Below, piece by piece: positions 6,906 through 15,761 of a stretch of 64,000 bases of DNA. Source of the stretch: Planococcus sp. MSAK28401 (GTDB lineage: Bacteria > Bacillota > Bacilli > Bacillales_A > Planococcaceae). Every line of letters starts with the position of its first letter. Position 1 is the first letter of the stretch. Both the position numbers and the translations under genes were made by a program. The stretch covers positions 2,337,501-2,401,500 of the forward strand of contig NZ_JAAMTH010000001.1 of the NCBI RefSeq assembly GCF_018283455.1. The letters run 5' to 3'. The notes below the pieces were generated by a model. The model saw nothing but the letters and a program-made list of their open reading frames with translations. It had not been told where the DNA came from and did not search any database.

Positions 6906-7217
6906 TCACAGATTTGGAAAGTGTTGATAGCGGCTTAAAGATACTTTTCCATCCTCTTCAAAACAAAGTCCCTCTTCTTCCAAAAGCAGCTTTTGGGTAT
7001 AGCGCCCTTCCCCATCCTTGATAGCGATTTCGCCTTTTGCATTGACGATTCTATGCCAAGGGATATTCTGTTTTTCACTCATGCTATGAAGAATCCTGGC
7101 CACTTGGCGGGCAGAACGAGGGCTCCCAGCAGCACGGGCTACTTGCCCATATGACATTATTTTTCCTTGCGGTATACTTTTCATGACGTCGATCGCTTTC
7201 TTCGTAAATGGCTGCAT
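6906..7217 (-). CDS. Alkyltransferase-like (ATL) DNA-damage recognition protein
   Basis: 103 residues, the length of the C-terminal domain of O6-alkylguanine-DNA alkyltransferases. IPQGKIMSYGQVARAAGSPR and ARQVARIL form the DNA-binding helix-turn-helix with its arginine finger. The usual acceptor motif PCHRV is here PWHRIV: the cysteine is replaced by tryptophan, as in ATL proteins, which bind O6-alkylguanine and hand it to nucleotide excision repair instead of repairing it. It lies 10 bases after the upstream gene, in the same transcript. Confidence 0.88.
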   Translation of the reverse strand: MQPFTKKAIDVMKSIPQGKIMSYGQVARAAGSPRSARQVARILHSMSEKQNIPWHRIVNAKGEIAIKDGEGRYTQKLLLEEEGLCFEEDGKVSLSRYQHFPNL

Positions 7218-7227
7218 CCTTTAATAA

Positions 7228-7713
7228 CTACCCCTTTTTAGCATTTGGTGAATTCTTCATTATTTCTTCAAGCAACTCGCCAGCCTCGTAGCGTTGCAGC
7301 AATTCTTCGACAAACTCAAACAACGGCAGATTTGAAGCTTCCACAGCCAACCCTTCACTTTCGGCATTTACTTGGCGGTAATAAGCAGCTATTTTTTCGA
7401 CTTGCTCCTTGAAACCGTCCAAACTCGATTCACCGGTATGCTGCAGCGGTTCAGTAACAGTCGGCTTCTTCCCTTCATTTACATAAAGAAAATGCATTTT
7501 GTCAAGCTCCTGTACTTTTTGGTCGAATAGCCGTTGATGATCATCATATCTGTAAAAATTGCGCCAGTATTCAAAGATGGTTTTGGCAACCCCGAGGCGC
7601 AGTGCCCCATTAATTGAATCTACCCCTTCTACAATACATAATTCATACATGATTTTGCGCAACGACTTTTTATATTCCCTTTCCACTACTCCCTTGTATT
7701 GTGTATATCTCAT
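7228..7713 (-). CDS. Hypothetical protein, 161 residues
   Basis: I do not recognise this family. The N-terminal half (ELCIVEGVDSINGALRLGVA, then EYWRNFYRYDDHQRLFDQK) is helical and basic, with a possible helix-turn-helix around residues 30-55; the C-terminal half is acidic and helical, including LFEFVEELLQRYEAGELLEE. No signal peptide or membrane segment. AGGGAGGT precedes the ATG. It sits in a minus-strand run between an acetyltransferase-like gene (33-base gap) and the ATL gene, probably one operon with them. Cytoplasmic; function unknown. Confidence 0.75.
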   Translation of the reverse strand: MRYTQYKGVVEREYKKSLRKIMYELCIVEGVDSINGALRLGVAKTIFEYWRNFYRYDDHQRLFDQKVQELDKMHFLYVNEGKKPTVTEPLQHTGESSLDGFKEQVEKIAAYYRQVNAESEGLAVEASNLPLFEFVEELLQRYEAGELLEEIMKNSPNAKKG

Positions 7714-7746
7714 TTATTCTACCTCCCTGTATTTGCTGAATTTAGT

Positions 7747-8730
7747 TCAAATATTACGGTAGCGCCGGATAATGTCTTCGTCATCCAAAGAAATGAATCG
7801 ATCGTAGAGCTGTTGCTCATGGATGCATTTGCCGATAAAAAAGGTGAATTCTGGCATATTGGCAAGCGCCCGTTTCGCATCTCCCAGCTCGCTGTCCAGG
7901 CTACCTCCCAAATGAAACTCTTCATAATAATTATCCAAGCCCCATTCAGCCACTTTAGCCAATAATTCATGGCCAGCTTGATGCTCTTTCCCTCCTGGCA
8001 AATTGCCTTCCAGATGGAAATGCATCGTCTTCCCCATCGCCAGCACATAGCAGGCGGAAACCAATTTATCTTCTCTATATGCACCGAATAAATGAAGATT
8101 CGGACCAAGTGTGCTGACTAAAGCTTCGAAATAATCGTTGGTAAAAAAGTAATAACTATCAGCTTCTTCCCTTCTACGGGCGTTTGAATAATAAAGGACA
8201 AGGAATTCGAACATATGGCGGACAGTCCCTAACTTTCGGACATCCACTTCAGTTGAAGGTTCCTTTTCCTTCACGAAGGGGCTTTTCCATTTTTTCAGAT
8301 CAATTGAGTAGGTCTTGTATAAAGGCAATAACTGCATATGGCCTTTGAAGAATTCAGCATTTTTCTGGGAAGGATGAAAGCGGATGAATTCAGCGATAAT
8401 TTGTTCCTTTTTACAGAAATCGCTGAATTCTTTCCTAAAGTTTTCTATGAGCGATGCGCTGTCGGAACGGATATTCAAGACCGGGCCGCCATAGCCGAAT
8501 GGCGTGGCAATATCAAAACATTGCGGCTTTGCTTCATCCACTTTTCTTTTAATGAAAGGATATGCCACTTCCCCGTCATCACATTGAAAATAAAAGAGGT
8601 AAGCTTCCCCTGGATCCAATTTAAGGGCACTCAGGAAGTATTGGGTTGTGTAGTAAATATCCTGTATGTTCAAGGCATCAAGAATTTCCTGCCATTGGAT
8701 ATGCTCTTGGATCGAAACCAGCTTGTACAT
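7747..8730 (-). CDS. FemAB/GNAT-like acyl- or aminoacyl-transferase
   Basis: 327 residues. The order of elements suggests a FemX/BioF2-like double GNAT fold: an N-terminal half with IATPFGYGGPVL and AEFIRFHPSQKN, and a C-terminal half with FGAYREDKLVSACYVLAMG and HFHLEGNLPGG. FGYGGP and R(F)HP are typical of proteins that add amino acids or acyl groups to cell-wall or polysaccharide precursors. No membrane segment. It follows a Wzz-type gene by 26 bases, which points to surface polysaccharide decoration. The specific substrate is not readable, and a plain N-acetyltransferase remains possible. Confidence 0.7.
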   Translation of the reverse strand: MYKLVSIQEHIQWQEILDALNIQDIYYTTQYFLSALKLDPGEAYLFYFQCDDGEVAYPFIKRKVDEAKPQCFDIATPFGYGGPVLNIRSDSASLIENFRKEFSDFCKKEQIIAEFIRFHPSQKNAEFFKGHMQLLPLYKTYSIDLKKWKSPFVKEKEPSTEVDVRKLGTVRHMFEFLVLYYSNARRREEADSYYFFTNDYFEALVSTLGPNLHLFGAYREDKLVSACYVLAMGKTMHFHLEGNLPGGKEHQAGHELLAKVAEWGLDNYYEEFHLGGSLDSELGDAKRALANMPEFTFFIGKCIHEQQLYDRFISLDDEDIIRRYRNI

Positions 8731-8756
8731 AATCTCACCTCTGCTTTAACTGCTGC

Positions 8757-9416
8757 TTATTTGAAGACAGTTTGTAAATGTGCGCTTTTCTTTCTGCCAA
8801 ACTGGCCGTATCGCCGTAAAACACCCAGCAACTCGAACGTCAGGCTTAGAAGGACTCCAGCGACTAGCCCGGCAACGGCTGCAAGAGACAACAGGACGCT
8901 CAAACTGCTATTTTCTTCAAGTGCGCCCTGGGATGTGTCTGCTTTTAAGATGATGCTCACGTTATCAACTTTCAATAAGTGTTCTACTTCTTCTTGTAAA
9001 CTGAAGGCAATGGCGTTCGCTATGGCAGCAGCTTCATTTTTATTTTCTGCAGAGACAACGATATTAAGAACTTGGGAATTTTCCGGCCGATTGATGGTTA
9101 TGCGATTATGAAGTTCGGCCATCGAATAGCGGCTAGCTGTATTTTCTAAAACTTGAGATAGGACAGCCGGGCTTTTTGCTAAAACTTGATAAGCTTCCAA
9201 AGTTTGATAGTCGGATGTGACTAAAGCCTCTCCATGAATGGTATCGGATTTTAGCGGTTCGACAAATACTTGGCTTGTTGCCATGTATTCTGGTTCATAG
9301 ATAAAGACTGACACAAGCCATACGGCAAAAACTGTAGCTACCGTTGTACCGGCTACCAGCACGAAATTTCGGCTGATGCATGCTAAAAGTCGACGGCCGA
9401 TTAGTTGTTCCCCCAT
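8757..9416 (-). CDS. Wzz/YveK-type polysaccharide chain-length protein
   Basis: 219 residues with a membrane segment at about 18-40 (VLVAGTTVATVFAVWLVSVF), an extracytoplasmic stretch beginning EPEYMATSQVFVEPL, and a second membrane segment at about 172-197 (SVLLSLAAVAGLVAGVLLSL). This two-helix layout with conserved Y.A...V.V is that of the transmembrane activator of bacterial tyrosine-kinase capsule systems (CapA/YveK). GGAGG precedes the ATG. Unusually, the next gene is not the tyrosine kinase but a FemAB-like protein. A short basic tail remains inside the cell. Confidence 0.8.
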   Translation of the reverse strand: MGEQLIGRRLLACISRNFVLVAGTTVATVFAVWLVSVFIYEPEYMATSQVFVEPLKSDTIHGEALVTSDYQTLEAYQVLAKSPAVLSQVLENTASRYSMAELHNRITINRPENSQVLNIVVSAENKNEAAAIANAIAFSLQEEVEHLLKVDNVSIILKADTSQGALEENSSLSVLLSLAAVAGLVAGVLLSLTFELLGVLRRYGQFGRKKSAHLQTVFK

Positions 9417-9738
9417 TTCCCATCCTCCTCGCTAAGCATTATCGATCTTCCTATCTAAAAATTCAGATTATTATAGTACCTTTATATCACACTTCTTTGG
9501 TTCATTCTACACTTTAAAGCGTATTTACATAAAAAATTTTAATAAATATAAGTAAATAGGCTTTATATGGAAATATATTTCATCTAATATAAACCGGCAT
9601 AATTATATATACCCAATACGAAAGACAATTCTCCTTATAACCAAAATTTTATTTTAAAATGTTGTAAAAATCGGCATAAAAAAAGACTGGCGGAATATCC
9701 GCCAGTCTTCGCTAAACTGATTTTTCAGATCGCTTCAA
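9417..9738. other. AT-rich intergenic region upstream of the Wzz-type gene
   Basis: Very AT-rich. On the minus strand TATAAT (9475-9470) is a -10 candidate for the Wzz-type gene. A palindrome GAAATATATTTC (9570-9581) is flanked by outer arms TTTATAT/ATATAAA (9562-9568, 9587-9593), a possible operator. The right end (9676-9710) is the terminator of the winged-helix gene. No coding potential seen. Confidence 0.45.
9676..9710 (-). terminator. Terminator of the winged-helix regulator gene
   Basis: Eleven-base-pair stem AAGACTGGCGG/CCGCCAGTCTT, with A7 on the plus strand giving a U tract on the minus-strand RNA. Confidence 0.9.
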
Positions 9739-10038
9739 TTATTCCTGCCACAAACCAATGATTCCGTTTCTTCTATAAATAATCTCTTCTTCCTCGAGCC
9801 GTTTCAGCACTTTGGTCAAGGTTTGGTGAGAAATATTCAAATCGTGTGTGATTTCTTTGATCGTTTTGAAAAGAACACCTTCAGAAGAAGCATTTCGAAT
9901 AAAATATTCCATAAATCTCTCAGCGATTTCTGCTGTTCGAGCAGTTTCCGATGAAAAATAATGGCGGCATTCCTTTAGAATTTTTTCTTCAGAAAACGGG
10001 CGCGCATTATTAGAAGCATTGTTCTCAACTGCTTTCAC
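9739..10038 (-). CDS. Small winged-helix DNA-binding protein
   Basis: About 99 residues. The C-terminal half (FKTIKEITHDLNISHQTLTK, then VLKRLEEEEIIYRRNGIIGL) is a clear winged helix-turn-helix with recognition helix HQTLTKVLKRL and wing. The N-terminal part resembles a short dimerisation helix. The start is decided by GGAGGTGAT, an extended match to the 16S tail: it overlaps the ATG at 10044, two bases from it, and is placed correctly only for the GTG at 10038. GTG at 10047 and ATG at 10044 are alternatives. It is a single-gene transcript near the polysaccharide genes and may regulate them; that is inference. Confidence 0.72.
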   Translation of the reverse strand: MKAVENNASNNARPFSEEKILKECRHYFSSETARTAEIAERFMEYFIRNASSEGVLFKTIKEITHDLNISHQTLTKVLKRLEEEEIIYRRNGIIGLWQE

Positions 10039-10182
10039 GTTCATCACCTCCGTACCGTCTTTAGGATCATTACTTACGTTTTATATACCCGATTTACTGG
10101 TAAATATACACTCTATATCAATTTAACCTGAAAATTCCATAATAAGGATCTCTTCATCCATATATTTCAAATATACTTGCAT

Positions 10183-10214
10183 AAAAAAAGACAGAGGCAT
10201 CTGCTCTGTCTTTT
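10183..10214 (-). terminator. Terminator of the M20 amidohydrolase operon
   Basis: AAAAGACAGAG/CTCTGTCTTTT stem with A and T runs on both sides; it ends the minus-strand operon starting at 13949. Confidence 0.85.
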
Positions 10215-10225
10215 GAAAAAATCAC

Positions 10226-11521
10226 TTATGCTTTTTTCATTCTCGACTCAATGAACGCTTTCAGAGCATGAACTCCGTGAACGCAATCAGATAAGGAGGA
10301 CCATTCTTTTGGATTGTGGCTGATGCCTTCCTTGCTGCGAACAAATAACATTGCAACCGGAATGTGGCGCCCGACGATCATGGCGTCATGTCCTGCCCCG
10401 CTTGGGATCCGCGCCGGTTCAATTCCTTGCTGTTCTAACACCGCCGAAATTTCCCGCTGCAGGTCTTCCGCGATCGGCACGGGGGTGATGCTTGTATTCT
10501 GCTGGAGTGAAACAGCGACCTGGTGCTTGCCAGCTACTTCTTCTGCCAGGCTTCGAATGCGCTCTACGAGTTGGTCACGCGGTTCTTTATGGATGTCACG
10601 CGCATCGACGTGCAGCACAACCTGCTCCGGAATGACATTAATGCCATTTGGCGATACGTCCAGCTTGCCGACCGTCGCAACAGCCGTCTCACTGATTGCT
10701 GGGGGAAGTTCAGGCAAGCGGCTGACGAATTCACCGGCTGCCACCAAACTATCCGTTCTGCCGATCATTGGCGTATTGCCGGCATGGCCTGCCTGCCCTG
10801 AAAACTTCACTTCCATCCAAGCCGGGCCGGCGATTCCGTTGACGATGCCAACCGGCTGATTTTTTTGTTCCAGCTTTTTGCCTTGCTCGATATGCACTTC
10901 TGCGAACAACTCCAGCTCCGATAAATCCCTAACCGACTTGCGGAATCCATCCAGAGAGCTGCCGTAAGAATTAAGAACTTGTTCCAAGCCTTCACCGTTG
11001 TAATCCCGCAACTGCTTCATCTCTTGTTCGGTAATGTCCCCCGTCATCGCACGGCTCCCAGTCAGGCCGCTGTTGAATCTTGAGCCTTCCTCGTCGGTGA
11101 AAATCACTACTTCATAGGGTTTTTCAGGAACAAAGCCGACTGACTTCCAGGCTTCAACCACTTCAAGCGCAGATAGCACACCGAGCGGGCCATCAAAATT
11201 GCCGCCATTCGGTACGCTGTCGACATGAGACCCCGACGCGATAGCAGGGCCATCCGACTGCCCAGGTAAAGAACCGAAAACATTTCCGGCACCATCTTCC
11301 CTCACGCTAAGGCCAGCCTCTTCCATCCAGGAGCTGACCAATCGCTTGGCTTGTTTTTCTTCACCGGATAACCCCGGCCGTTTGATTCCGCCAGGTTCGG
11401 TGTAGCCGATTTCCGACAAGGCATGCAAGCGTTTTGCAAGGCGTTCCCCGCTGATTCCCGAATGATCCAATTGCTTATCGTATCCCTTGATCAAGTCTTC
11501 GTATAATGTGCTATTTCCCAT
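10226..11521 (-). CDS. Zn-dependent M20 hydrolase (N-carbamoyl amino acid / allantoate amidohydrolase family)
   Basis: 431 residues from the ATG at 11521, which has GGAGGGG five bases upstream; the four-residue longer frame does not. Metal-site motifs in order: IASGSHVDSVPNGGNFDGPLG (first ligand His and bridging Asp), FTDEEGSRFN, EVHIEQGKKLE, and PSGAGHDAM near the end. This series marks the HyuC/AllC/beta-ureidopropionase group, which hydrolyses N-carbamoyl amino acids or ureido acids with Mn or Zn. It is the last gene of a three-gene operon with another M20 enzyme and a transporter, so a scavenging pathway is likely. Exact substrate unknown. Confidence 0.88.
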   Translation of the reverse strand: MGNSTLYEDLIKGYDKQLDHSGISGERLAKRLHALSEIGYTEPGGIKRPGLSGEEKQAKRLVSSWMEEAGLSVREDGAGNVFGSLPGQSDGPAIASGSHVDSVPNGGNFDGPLGVLSALEVVEAWKSVGFVPEKPYEVVIFTDEEGSRFNSGLTGSRAMTGDITEQEMKQLRDYNGEGLEQVLNSYGSSLDGFRKSVRDLSELELFAEVHIEQGKKLEQKNQPVGIVNGIAGPAWMEVKFSGQAGHAGNTPMIGRTDSLVAAGEFVSRLPELPPAISETAVATVGKLDVSPNGINVIPEQVVLHVDARDIHKEPRDQLVERIRSLAEEVAGKHQVAVSLQQNTSITPVPIAEDLQREISAVLEQQGIEPARIPSGAGHDAMIVGRHIPVAMLFVRSKEGISHNPKEWSSLSDCVHGVHALKAFIESRMKKA

Positions 11522-11541
11522 AAGCCCCTCCATCGATTTGA

Positions 11542-12720
11542 TTATTTTTTATTCAAGTAAGAATAAGCATATTGTGCATACAATTCCGCACCGGTTGAAA
11601 GCGCCTCTTCATCGATATTGAACCGCCCGTGATGATGTGCCCATTGCGTATCTTTTTCTGGATTCCCCGCTCCGACCAATGCGAAACAGCCTGGTGCTTC
11701 GTCCAAAAAGAACGAGAAATCTTCTCCACCCATCGTCGGCTCTTCATGATACAAAACATCTTCCCCGAAAGCTTCTACTGCCACTACACGTGCCAACTGT
11801 GCGCTTTCAGCTTCATTGATGACCGCCTGCGTGCCGTGGATGTATTCCAGTTCAGCAGTCCCACCATAAAGCTCGGCAGTATTTCTGGCATATACTTCGA
11901 GCTGCTTTTCGATATGGTCGCGCACTTCCGGATCGAAACAGCGGACCGTGCCTTCAATAAGCGCATTCTCTGCGATGACATTAAAGCGTGTGCCGACCGT
12001 CATTTTGCCAACCGTGACGACTGCGGGCTGCTGCGGGTCTATTGTTCTTGAGACGATTGACTGGACATTCATGACAAACGAAGACGCCATGACCGACGCA
12101 TCGATGCATGCTTGTGGCATGGCACCATGCCCGCCGCGCCCAGTGAATCGGATATTGAAAATATCAGCAGACGCGAATGATGGCCCTGCTGTGCAAGATA
12201 CCATCCCGGTTGGGCTTTGTGACCAAATGTGCATGCCAAATACATTATCGACGCCTTCCATCGCGCCTTGTTGGACCATTGCCCGTGCGCCTGTCGCGAC
12301 TTCTTCTGCCGGCTGGAACAAGAACCTGACCGTTCCCTCGAGCTGGTCTTTGACCGAAACGAGCGTTTTTGCGGCAATTAACAACATCGCTGTATGGGCA
12401 TCATGCCCACAAGCATGCATTTTCCCTTGTTCTTTGGAGCGGTACGGCAAATCCGAAGTGAGCTCTTCGACAGACAAAGCGTCCATGTCTGCCCGCAGGG
12501 CCACCGTCTTCCCGGGATTGGCGCCAACCAATTCACCAATAACACCGGTCGGTTCGGTTTTGCGGCATTCGATCCCGAGTTCGGTCAAATAGCTAAAGAC
12601 GTATTCCGTTGTCTCATACTCTTCCCAAGACAACTCTGGTTCGCTATGCAATTTTCTACGGATATCAACCAATTCCCCTGCATGATTTGCTATTTCTTTT
12701 TTGATCGCTTCAAGAATCAC
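11542..12720 (-). CDS. M20D amidohydrolase (aminoacylase/hippurate-hydrolase type)
   Basis: 392 residues, GTG start with AGGAGGG seven bases upstream. Motifs: DIRRKLHSEPELSWEEYETT, ALRADMDALSVEE, the metal site MHACGHDAHTAMLL, FQPAEE, and a C-terminal GGEDFSFFL. These are the five hallmarks of M20D enzymes that cleave N-acyl amino acids (hippurate, acetyl-amino acids, IAA conjugates). Length is typical. It lies 20 bases upstream of the carbamoylase-type gene and 23 bases downstream of the transporter. Not the lysine pathway DapL gene by context, although that family is close. Confidence 0.88.
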   Translation of the reverse strand: MILEAIKKEIANHAGELVDIRRKLHSEPELSWEEYETTEYVFSYLTELGIECRKTEPTGVIGELVGANPGKTVALRADMDALSVEELTSDLPYRSKEQGKMHACGHDAHTAMLLIAAKTLVSVKDQLEGTVRFLFQPAEEVATGARAMVQQGAMEGVDNVFGMHIWSQSPTGMVSCTAGPSFASADIFNIRFTGRGGHGAMPQACIDASVMASSFVMNVQSIVSRTIDPQQPAVVTVGKMTVGTRFNVIAENALIEGTVRCFDPEVRDHIEKQLEVYARNTAELYGGTAELEYIHGTQAVINEAESAQLARVVAVEAFGEDVLYHEEPTMGGEDFSFFLDEAPGCFALVGAGNPEKDTQWAHHHGRFNIDEEALSTGAELYAQYAYSYLNKK

Positions 12721-12743
12721 AGCAAAACCCTCCTAATGATTGT

Positions 12744-13949
12744 TTACAGGAAACCGACAAAGATTCCTGCCAAGATGACCGAGACGATGGTGACCGTAAT
12801 GAATCCGGCGACGAGCATCGGCGGCAGCATGCGGCTAGTCAGCATCTCGCGTTCTTTTTCGTCCTGCGTCAATGCGTTGATCACTTCAACCGTGATGATG
12901 TAATCCGCCGGGAATCCGTAAAGCGCCGTCAACGAACAAGCGAACGCCATTTCTTTGCTGACTTTGAGGATTTTTCCGATGATAAACGAAAAGATATACA
13001 TCCCGGCAAGCCCGATAATGATGCAGCCAATTAACGGATACAGAATTTCCAGCATCATTTGAGGTGTCGCCGTTTTTAAGCCGTCGAAGATGAATAGCAG
13101 CAAAGCCATGATCGCAAAGCCGAAGCCATTCGCCTTCTGCAGCGGGTGGCGCTCCAAAAATCCGATCGAACGCGCTAATACCCCAAACAATAAACACAAT
13201 ACATACGGGCTGATTTCCACAATCGGCGCTGCCAATGTTGAAGCCAGATAAGCGGCGTAGCCCACTAAAGCAAGCCGGAAGAATTTGAAGAAATCGGTAT
13301 TGTATTTCTCAGGCAAGGCCGCAAACAACTTCGGTTTTTCGTCTTGGACTTTTTCTTCAGCGGTTCCTGCTGCCAAAGGTGCGTAATCCGTCAATTGGTT
13401 ATTGCGGTATTTTTGCAGCAAATTACGGCCTTCTCTTTTTAGCATGACAGAAGTCAGCGGATAGCCTGCAAACCCTTGGATAACATAAATGACAATGGCG
13501 AACACAGCGAGCGTCGGAAGCCCTGCGGCCGTCGCCCCTTCCGACATGATCAATGCCGACACCAATCCCCCGACAAGTGGCGGGATGGCTACGATAACTG
13601 TCTGGAAATCAAACAACAGTGTCCCGATCGCAAGCAAAAATACGACAATCCCCAAAATTCCGGATAAGGCGATCAAAATCGTGCGCCACTGCTTTTTCAG
13701 TTCATCCAGCGACAATAAGGTCCCCATATTCGTGATCAGCAAATAAATCAGCAAAGTGGCGACGACTGGCGGAATCCCGCCGATGGTCACGATATCTTCC
13801 GGGAAAAATGTCCAATACCCAATCAGGAACAATACCCCACTGACGAAAATCGACGGAATCCAAGCTTTCGTGCGAATGGAGATCAGTTCTCCAATAAACA
13901 GGATGAAAGCCATAATGGCCAAGGCTAACATTTGGGGCATATTGTTCAT
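12744..13949 (-). CDS. Multi-pass membrane transporter, GltS-like
   Basis: 401 residues with about ten to eleven hydrophobic segments and a hydrophilic loop at about 195-225. There are two inverted halves, each with a Gly-rich re-entrant-like stretch (PPLVGGLVSALIMSEGATAA and FACSLTALYGFPADYIITVE), which resembles the sodium-dependent glutamate symporter GltS and related carboxylate carriers. I do not recognise the exact subfamily. As first gene of an operon with two M20 amidohydrolases it probably imports the N-acyl or N-carbamoyl substrate, or moves its product. A TATAAT -10 candidate lies at 13970-13975 on the minus strand. Confidence 0.75.
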   Translation of the reverse strand: MNNMPQMLALAIMAFILFIGELISIRTKAWIPSIFVSGVLFLIGYWTFFPEDIVTIGGIPPVVATLLIYLLITNMGTLLSLDELKKQWRTILIALSGILGIVVFLLAIGTLLFDFQTVIVAIPPLVGGLVSALIMSEGATAAGLPTLAVFAIVIYVIQGFAGYPLTSVMLKREGRNLLQKYRNNQLTDYAPLAAGTAEEKVQDEKPKLFAALPEKYNTDFFKFFRLALVGYAAYLASTLAAPIVEISPYVLCLLFGVLARSIGFLERHPLQKANGFGFAIMALLLFIFDGLKTATPQMMLEILYPLIGCIIIGLAGMYIFSFIIGKILKVSKEMAFACSLTALYGFPADYIITVEVINALTQDEKEREMLTSRMLPPMLVAGFITVTIVSVILAGIFVGFL

Positions 13950-14279
13950 TCCTCTCTCTGCTTCAAAATATTATACGAAAACATGTTTTTTCTGAAGCTT
14001 ATTAGTTTTAAGCAATAGTAGCACAGAATTTCGAGTTCGGAAATATAATTTATAGACTATTTTGAAATAACTTTAAATTGAACAAACGTTCATTTTAATG
14101 GAAGCGCAACCAATAGTGATATATTGCGTATCTTTAATTTTATGAGCTTGGTAAATCTTTTTGCTAATTTTTTTTCGATATTCAAATGCGCTCCGCCTGT
14201 TAAGCAAGACTAGCGAAAGTTTAGACATTTTCCAGGGGAGGTATTGACTACAAGAAGCATAATTTAAGGAGGAGTTTGG
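13950..14279. other. Divergent intergenic region between the transporter and gabD
   Basis: 330 bases. The minus-strand TATAAT at 13975-13970 probably serves the transporter operon. TGAACAAACGTTCA at 14079-14092 matches the core of the Bacillus LexA box (GAAC-RNRY-GTTC) but no SOS gene is adjacent. AGTTTAG at 14218-14224 and TTGACT at 14245-14250 are loose promoter-like words before gabD; I cannot assign one. A very strong AAGGAGGAG is placed before gabD. No gene seen. Confidence 0.45.
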
Positions 14280-15704
14280 ATGAACGGCAAACATTATATA
14301 AATGGTGAATGGACGGATAAAGGCAATGATTCAATTAAAGTCATGAACCCGGCGACCGGTGAACAAGTCGGGACAGTGCCAAATGGCGGCGAAGCGGAAG
14401 CGACTGATGCGGTTGAAGCTGCCGCTGCAGCATTTCCTTCCTGGTCGAAGACAACGGCTTATGAACGGGCAGAGCTATTGATGAAATGGCATGATCTCCT
14501 GTTGGAACATAAAGAAGAAGTCGGTGAAATCCTGACGAAGGAAATGGGCAAACCGCTGAAAGAAGCAATCGGTGAAGTGGAATACTCCGCATCCTTCATT
14601 TCCTGGTTCGCGGAAGAAGGCAAACGCGTTTACGGCCGGACTATCCCTGCGAGCAAAGACGGCAAACGGATTCAAATCAATAAACAACCAGTAGGTGTAG
14701 TTGCGTCCATCACTCCTTGGAATTTCCCAGCTGCGATGATGGCACGTAAAATTGCGCCTGCCCTCGCAGCTGGCTGCACGTTCGTTTCGAAACCGGCGAA
14801 GATGACGCCGCTCACAGCGGTCCGCATGTTCGAGCTGGCGGAAGAAGCCGGATTCCCGAAAGGCGTCGTCAACTTGGTAACCGGCAGCGCCTCACAAATC
14901 GGCGAAGTGTTTACGAGCCACCCATCAGTCCGCAAGCTCACTTTTACCGGTTCGACTGAAATTGGCAAAGAATTGATGAAACAAGGGGCCGATACGATGC
15001 TGAACCTGTCATTGGAACTTGGCGGGCATGCGCCGATCATTGTTCTCGATGATGCAGATATCGACAAAGCGGTCGAAGGCGTCATGGCTTCAAAATTCCG
15101 CAACGCCGGGCAGACTTGCGTATGCGGCAATCGCATTTACGTACAGGAAGGGATTGTCGATGAATTTTCTGAGAAGCTTAAGCAAGCAACCAGTCAACTG
15201 AAAGTCGGCAACGGCCTTGAAGATGGGGTAGATATTGGCCCGCTCGTCGACAAAGACGGTTATGAAAAAGTCGAGCGCCACGTAAAAGATGCCATCGATA
15301 AAGGCGCAAAAGTATTGATCGGCGGCGACGGCCAATCCGAAAACGATGCTTATTTCTACAACCCTACGGTTCTCATTGATGCGAGTGAGGATATGCTCGT
15401 CATGAACGAAGAAACCTTCGGGCCTGTTGCGCCGATCATGAGTTTTAAAACCGACGAGGAAGCGGTTAAGCTCGCAAACGACACACGTTTCGGACTGGCT
15501 TCTTATTTCTTCACTGAAAGCATGTCACGTGGCACGTTCATGGCCGAGAACCTGGAATACGGCATCGTCGGTTGGAATGACGGCCTGCCATCGGCTGCAC
15601 AAGCCCCGTTCGGTGGAATGAAAGAAAGCGGCGTTGGCCGTGAAGGCGGACAGGAAGGCCTCGATGCATTCCTTGAAACCAAATATATCTCTATCAAATT
15701 GTGA
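14280..15704 (+). CDS. gabD: NAD(P)-dependent succinate-semialdehyde dehydrogenase
   Basis: 474 residues, usual length for GabD. The aldehyde dehydrogenase marks are in order: [20 protein letters not shown] (cofactor site), [11 protein letters not shown], the general base in [17 protein letters not shown], the catalytic cysteine in [11 protein letters not shown], and [20 protein letters not shown] with two cysteines is typical of succinate-semialdehyde dehydrogenases, where the pair can form a redox switch. It oxidises succinate semialdehyde to succinate in GABA breakdown. No GABA transaminase is adjacent, so a different aldehyde cannot be excluded. Start supported by AAGGAGGAG. Confidence 0.9.
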   Translation: MNGKHYINGEWTDKGNDSIKVMNPATGEQVGTVPNGGEAEATDAVEAAAAAFPSWSKTTAYERAELLMKWHDLLLEHKEEVGEILTKEMGKPLKEAIGEVEYSASFISWFAEEGKRVYGRTIPASKDGKRIQINKQPVGVVASITPWNFPAAMMARKIAPALAAGCTFVSKPAKMTPLTAVRMFELAEEAGFPKGVVNLVTGSASQIGEVFTSHPSVRKLTFTGSTEIGKELMKQGADTMLNLSLELGGHAPIIVLDDADIDKAVEGVMASKFRNAGQTCVCGNRIYVQEGIVDEFSEKLKQATSQLKVGNGLEDGVDIGPLVDKDGYEKVERHVKDAIDKGAKVLIGGDGQSENDAYFYNPTVLIDASEDMLVMNEETFGPVAPIMSFKTDEEAVKLANDTRFGLASYFFTESMSRGTFMAENLEYGIVGWNDGLPSAAQAPFGGMKESGVGREGGQEGLDAFLETKYISIKL

Positions 15705-15723
15705 ACAACTTGCACACTATGCA

Positions 15724-15761
15724 GAAAAAGCTCCGGATCAAGGGATCCGGAGCTTTTTTCT
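15724..15761 (+). terminator. Bidirectional terminator between gabD and thrB
   Basis: Stem AAAAAGCTCCGGATC/GATCCGGAGCTTTTT with A and T tracts on both sides, serving converging gabD and the thr operon. Confidence 0.92.

Noticed and set aside
6820..6909. 30-residue N-terminal extension of the C26 hydrolase
   Set aside because: It begins at a GTG inside the preceding gene's stop without a ribosome site, and does not fit the family start.
8338..9111. 257-residue plus-strand frame opposite the Wzz and FemAB-like genes
   Set aside because: Antisense shadow of two well-supported genes; composition follows the reverse frame and no start signal is visible.
11948..12592. 214-residue plus-strand frame opposite the M20D gene
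   Set aside because: Shadow of a clear metallohydrolase gene; no ribosome site.
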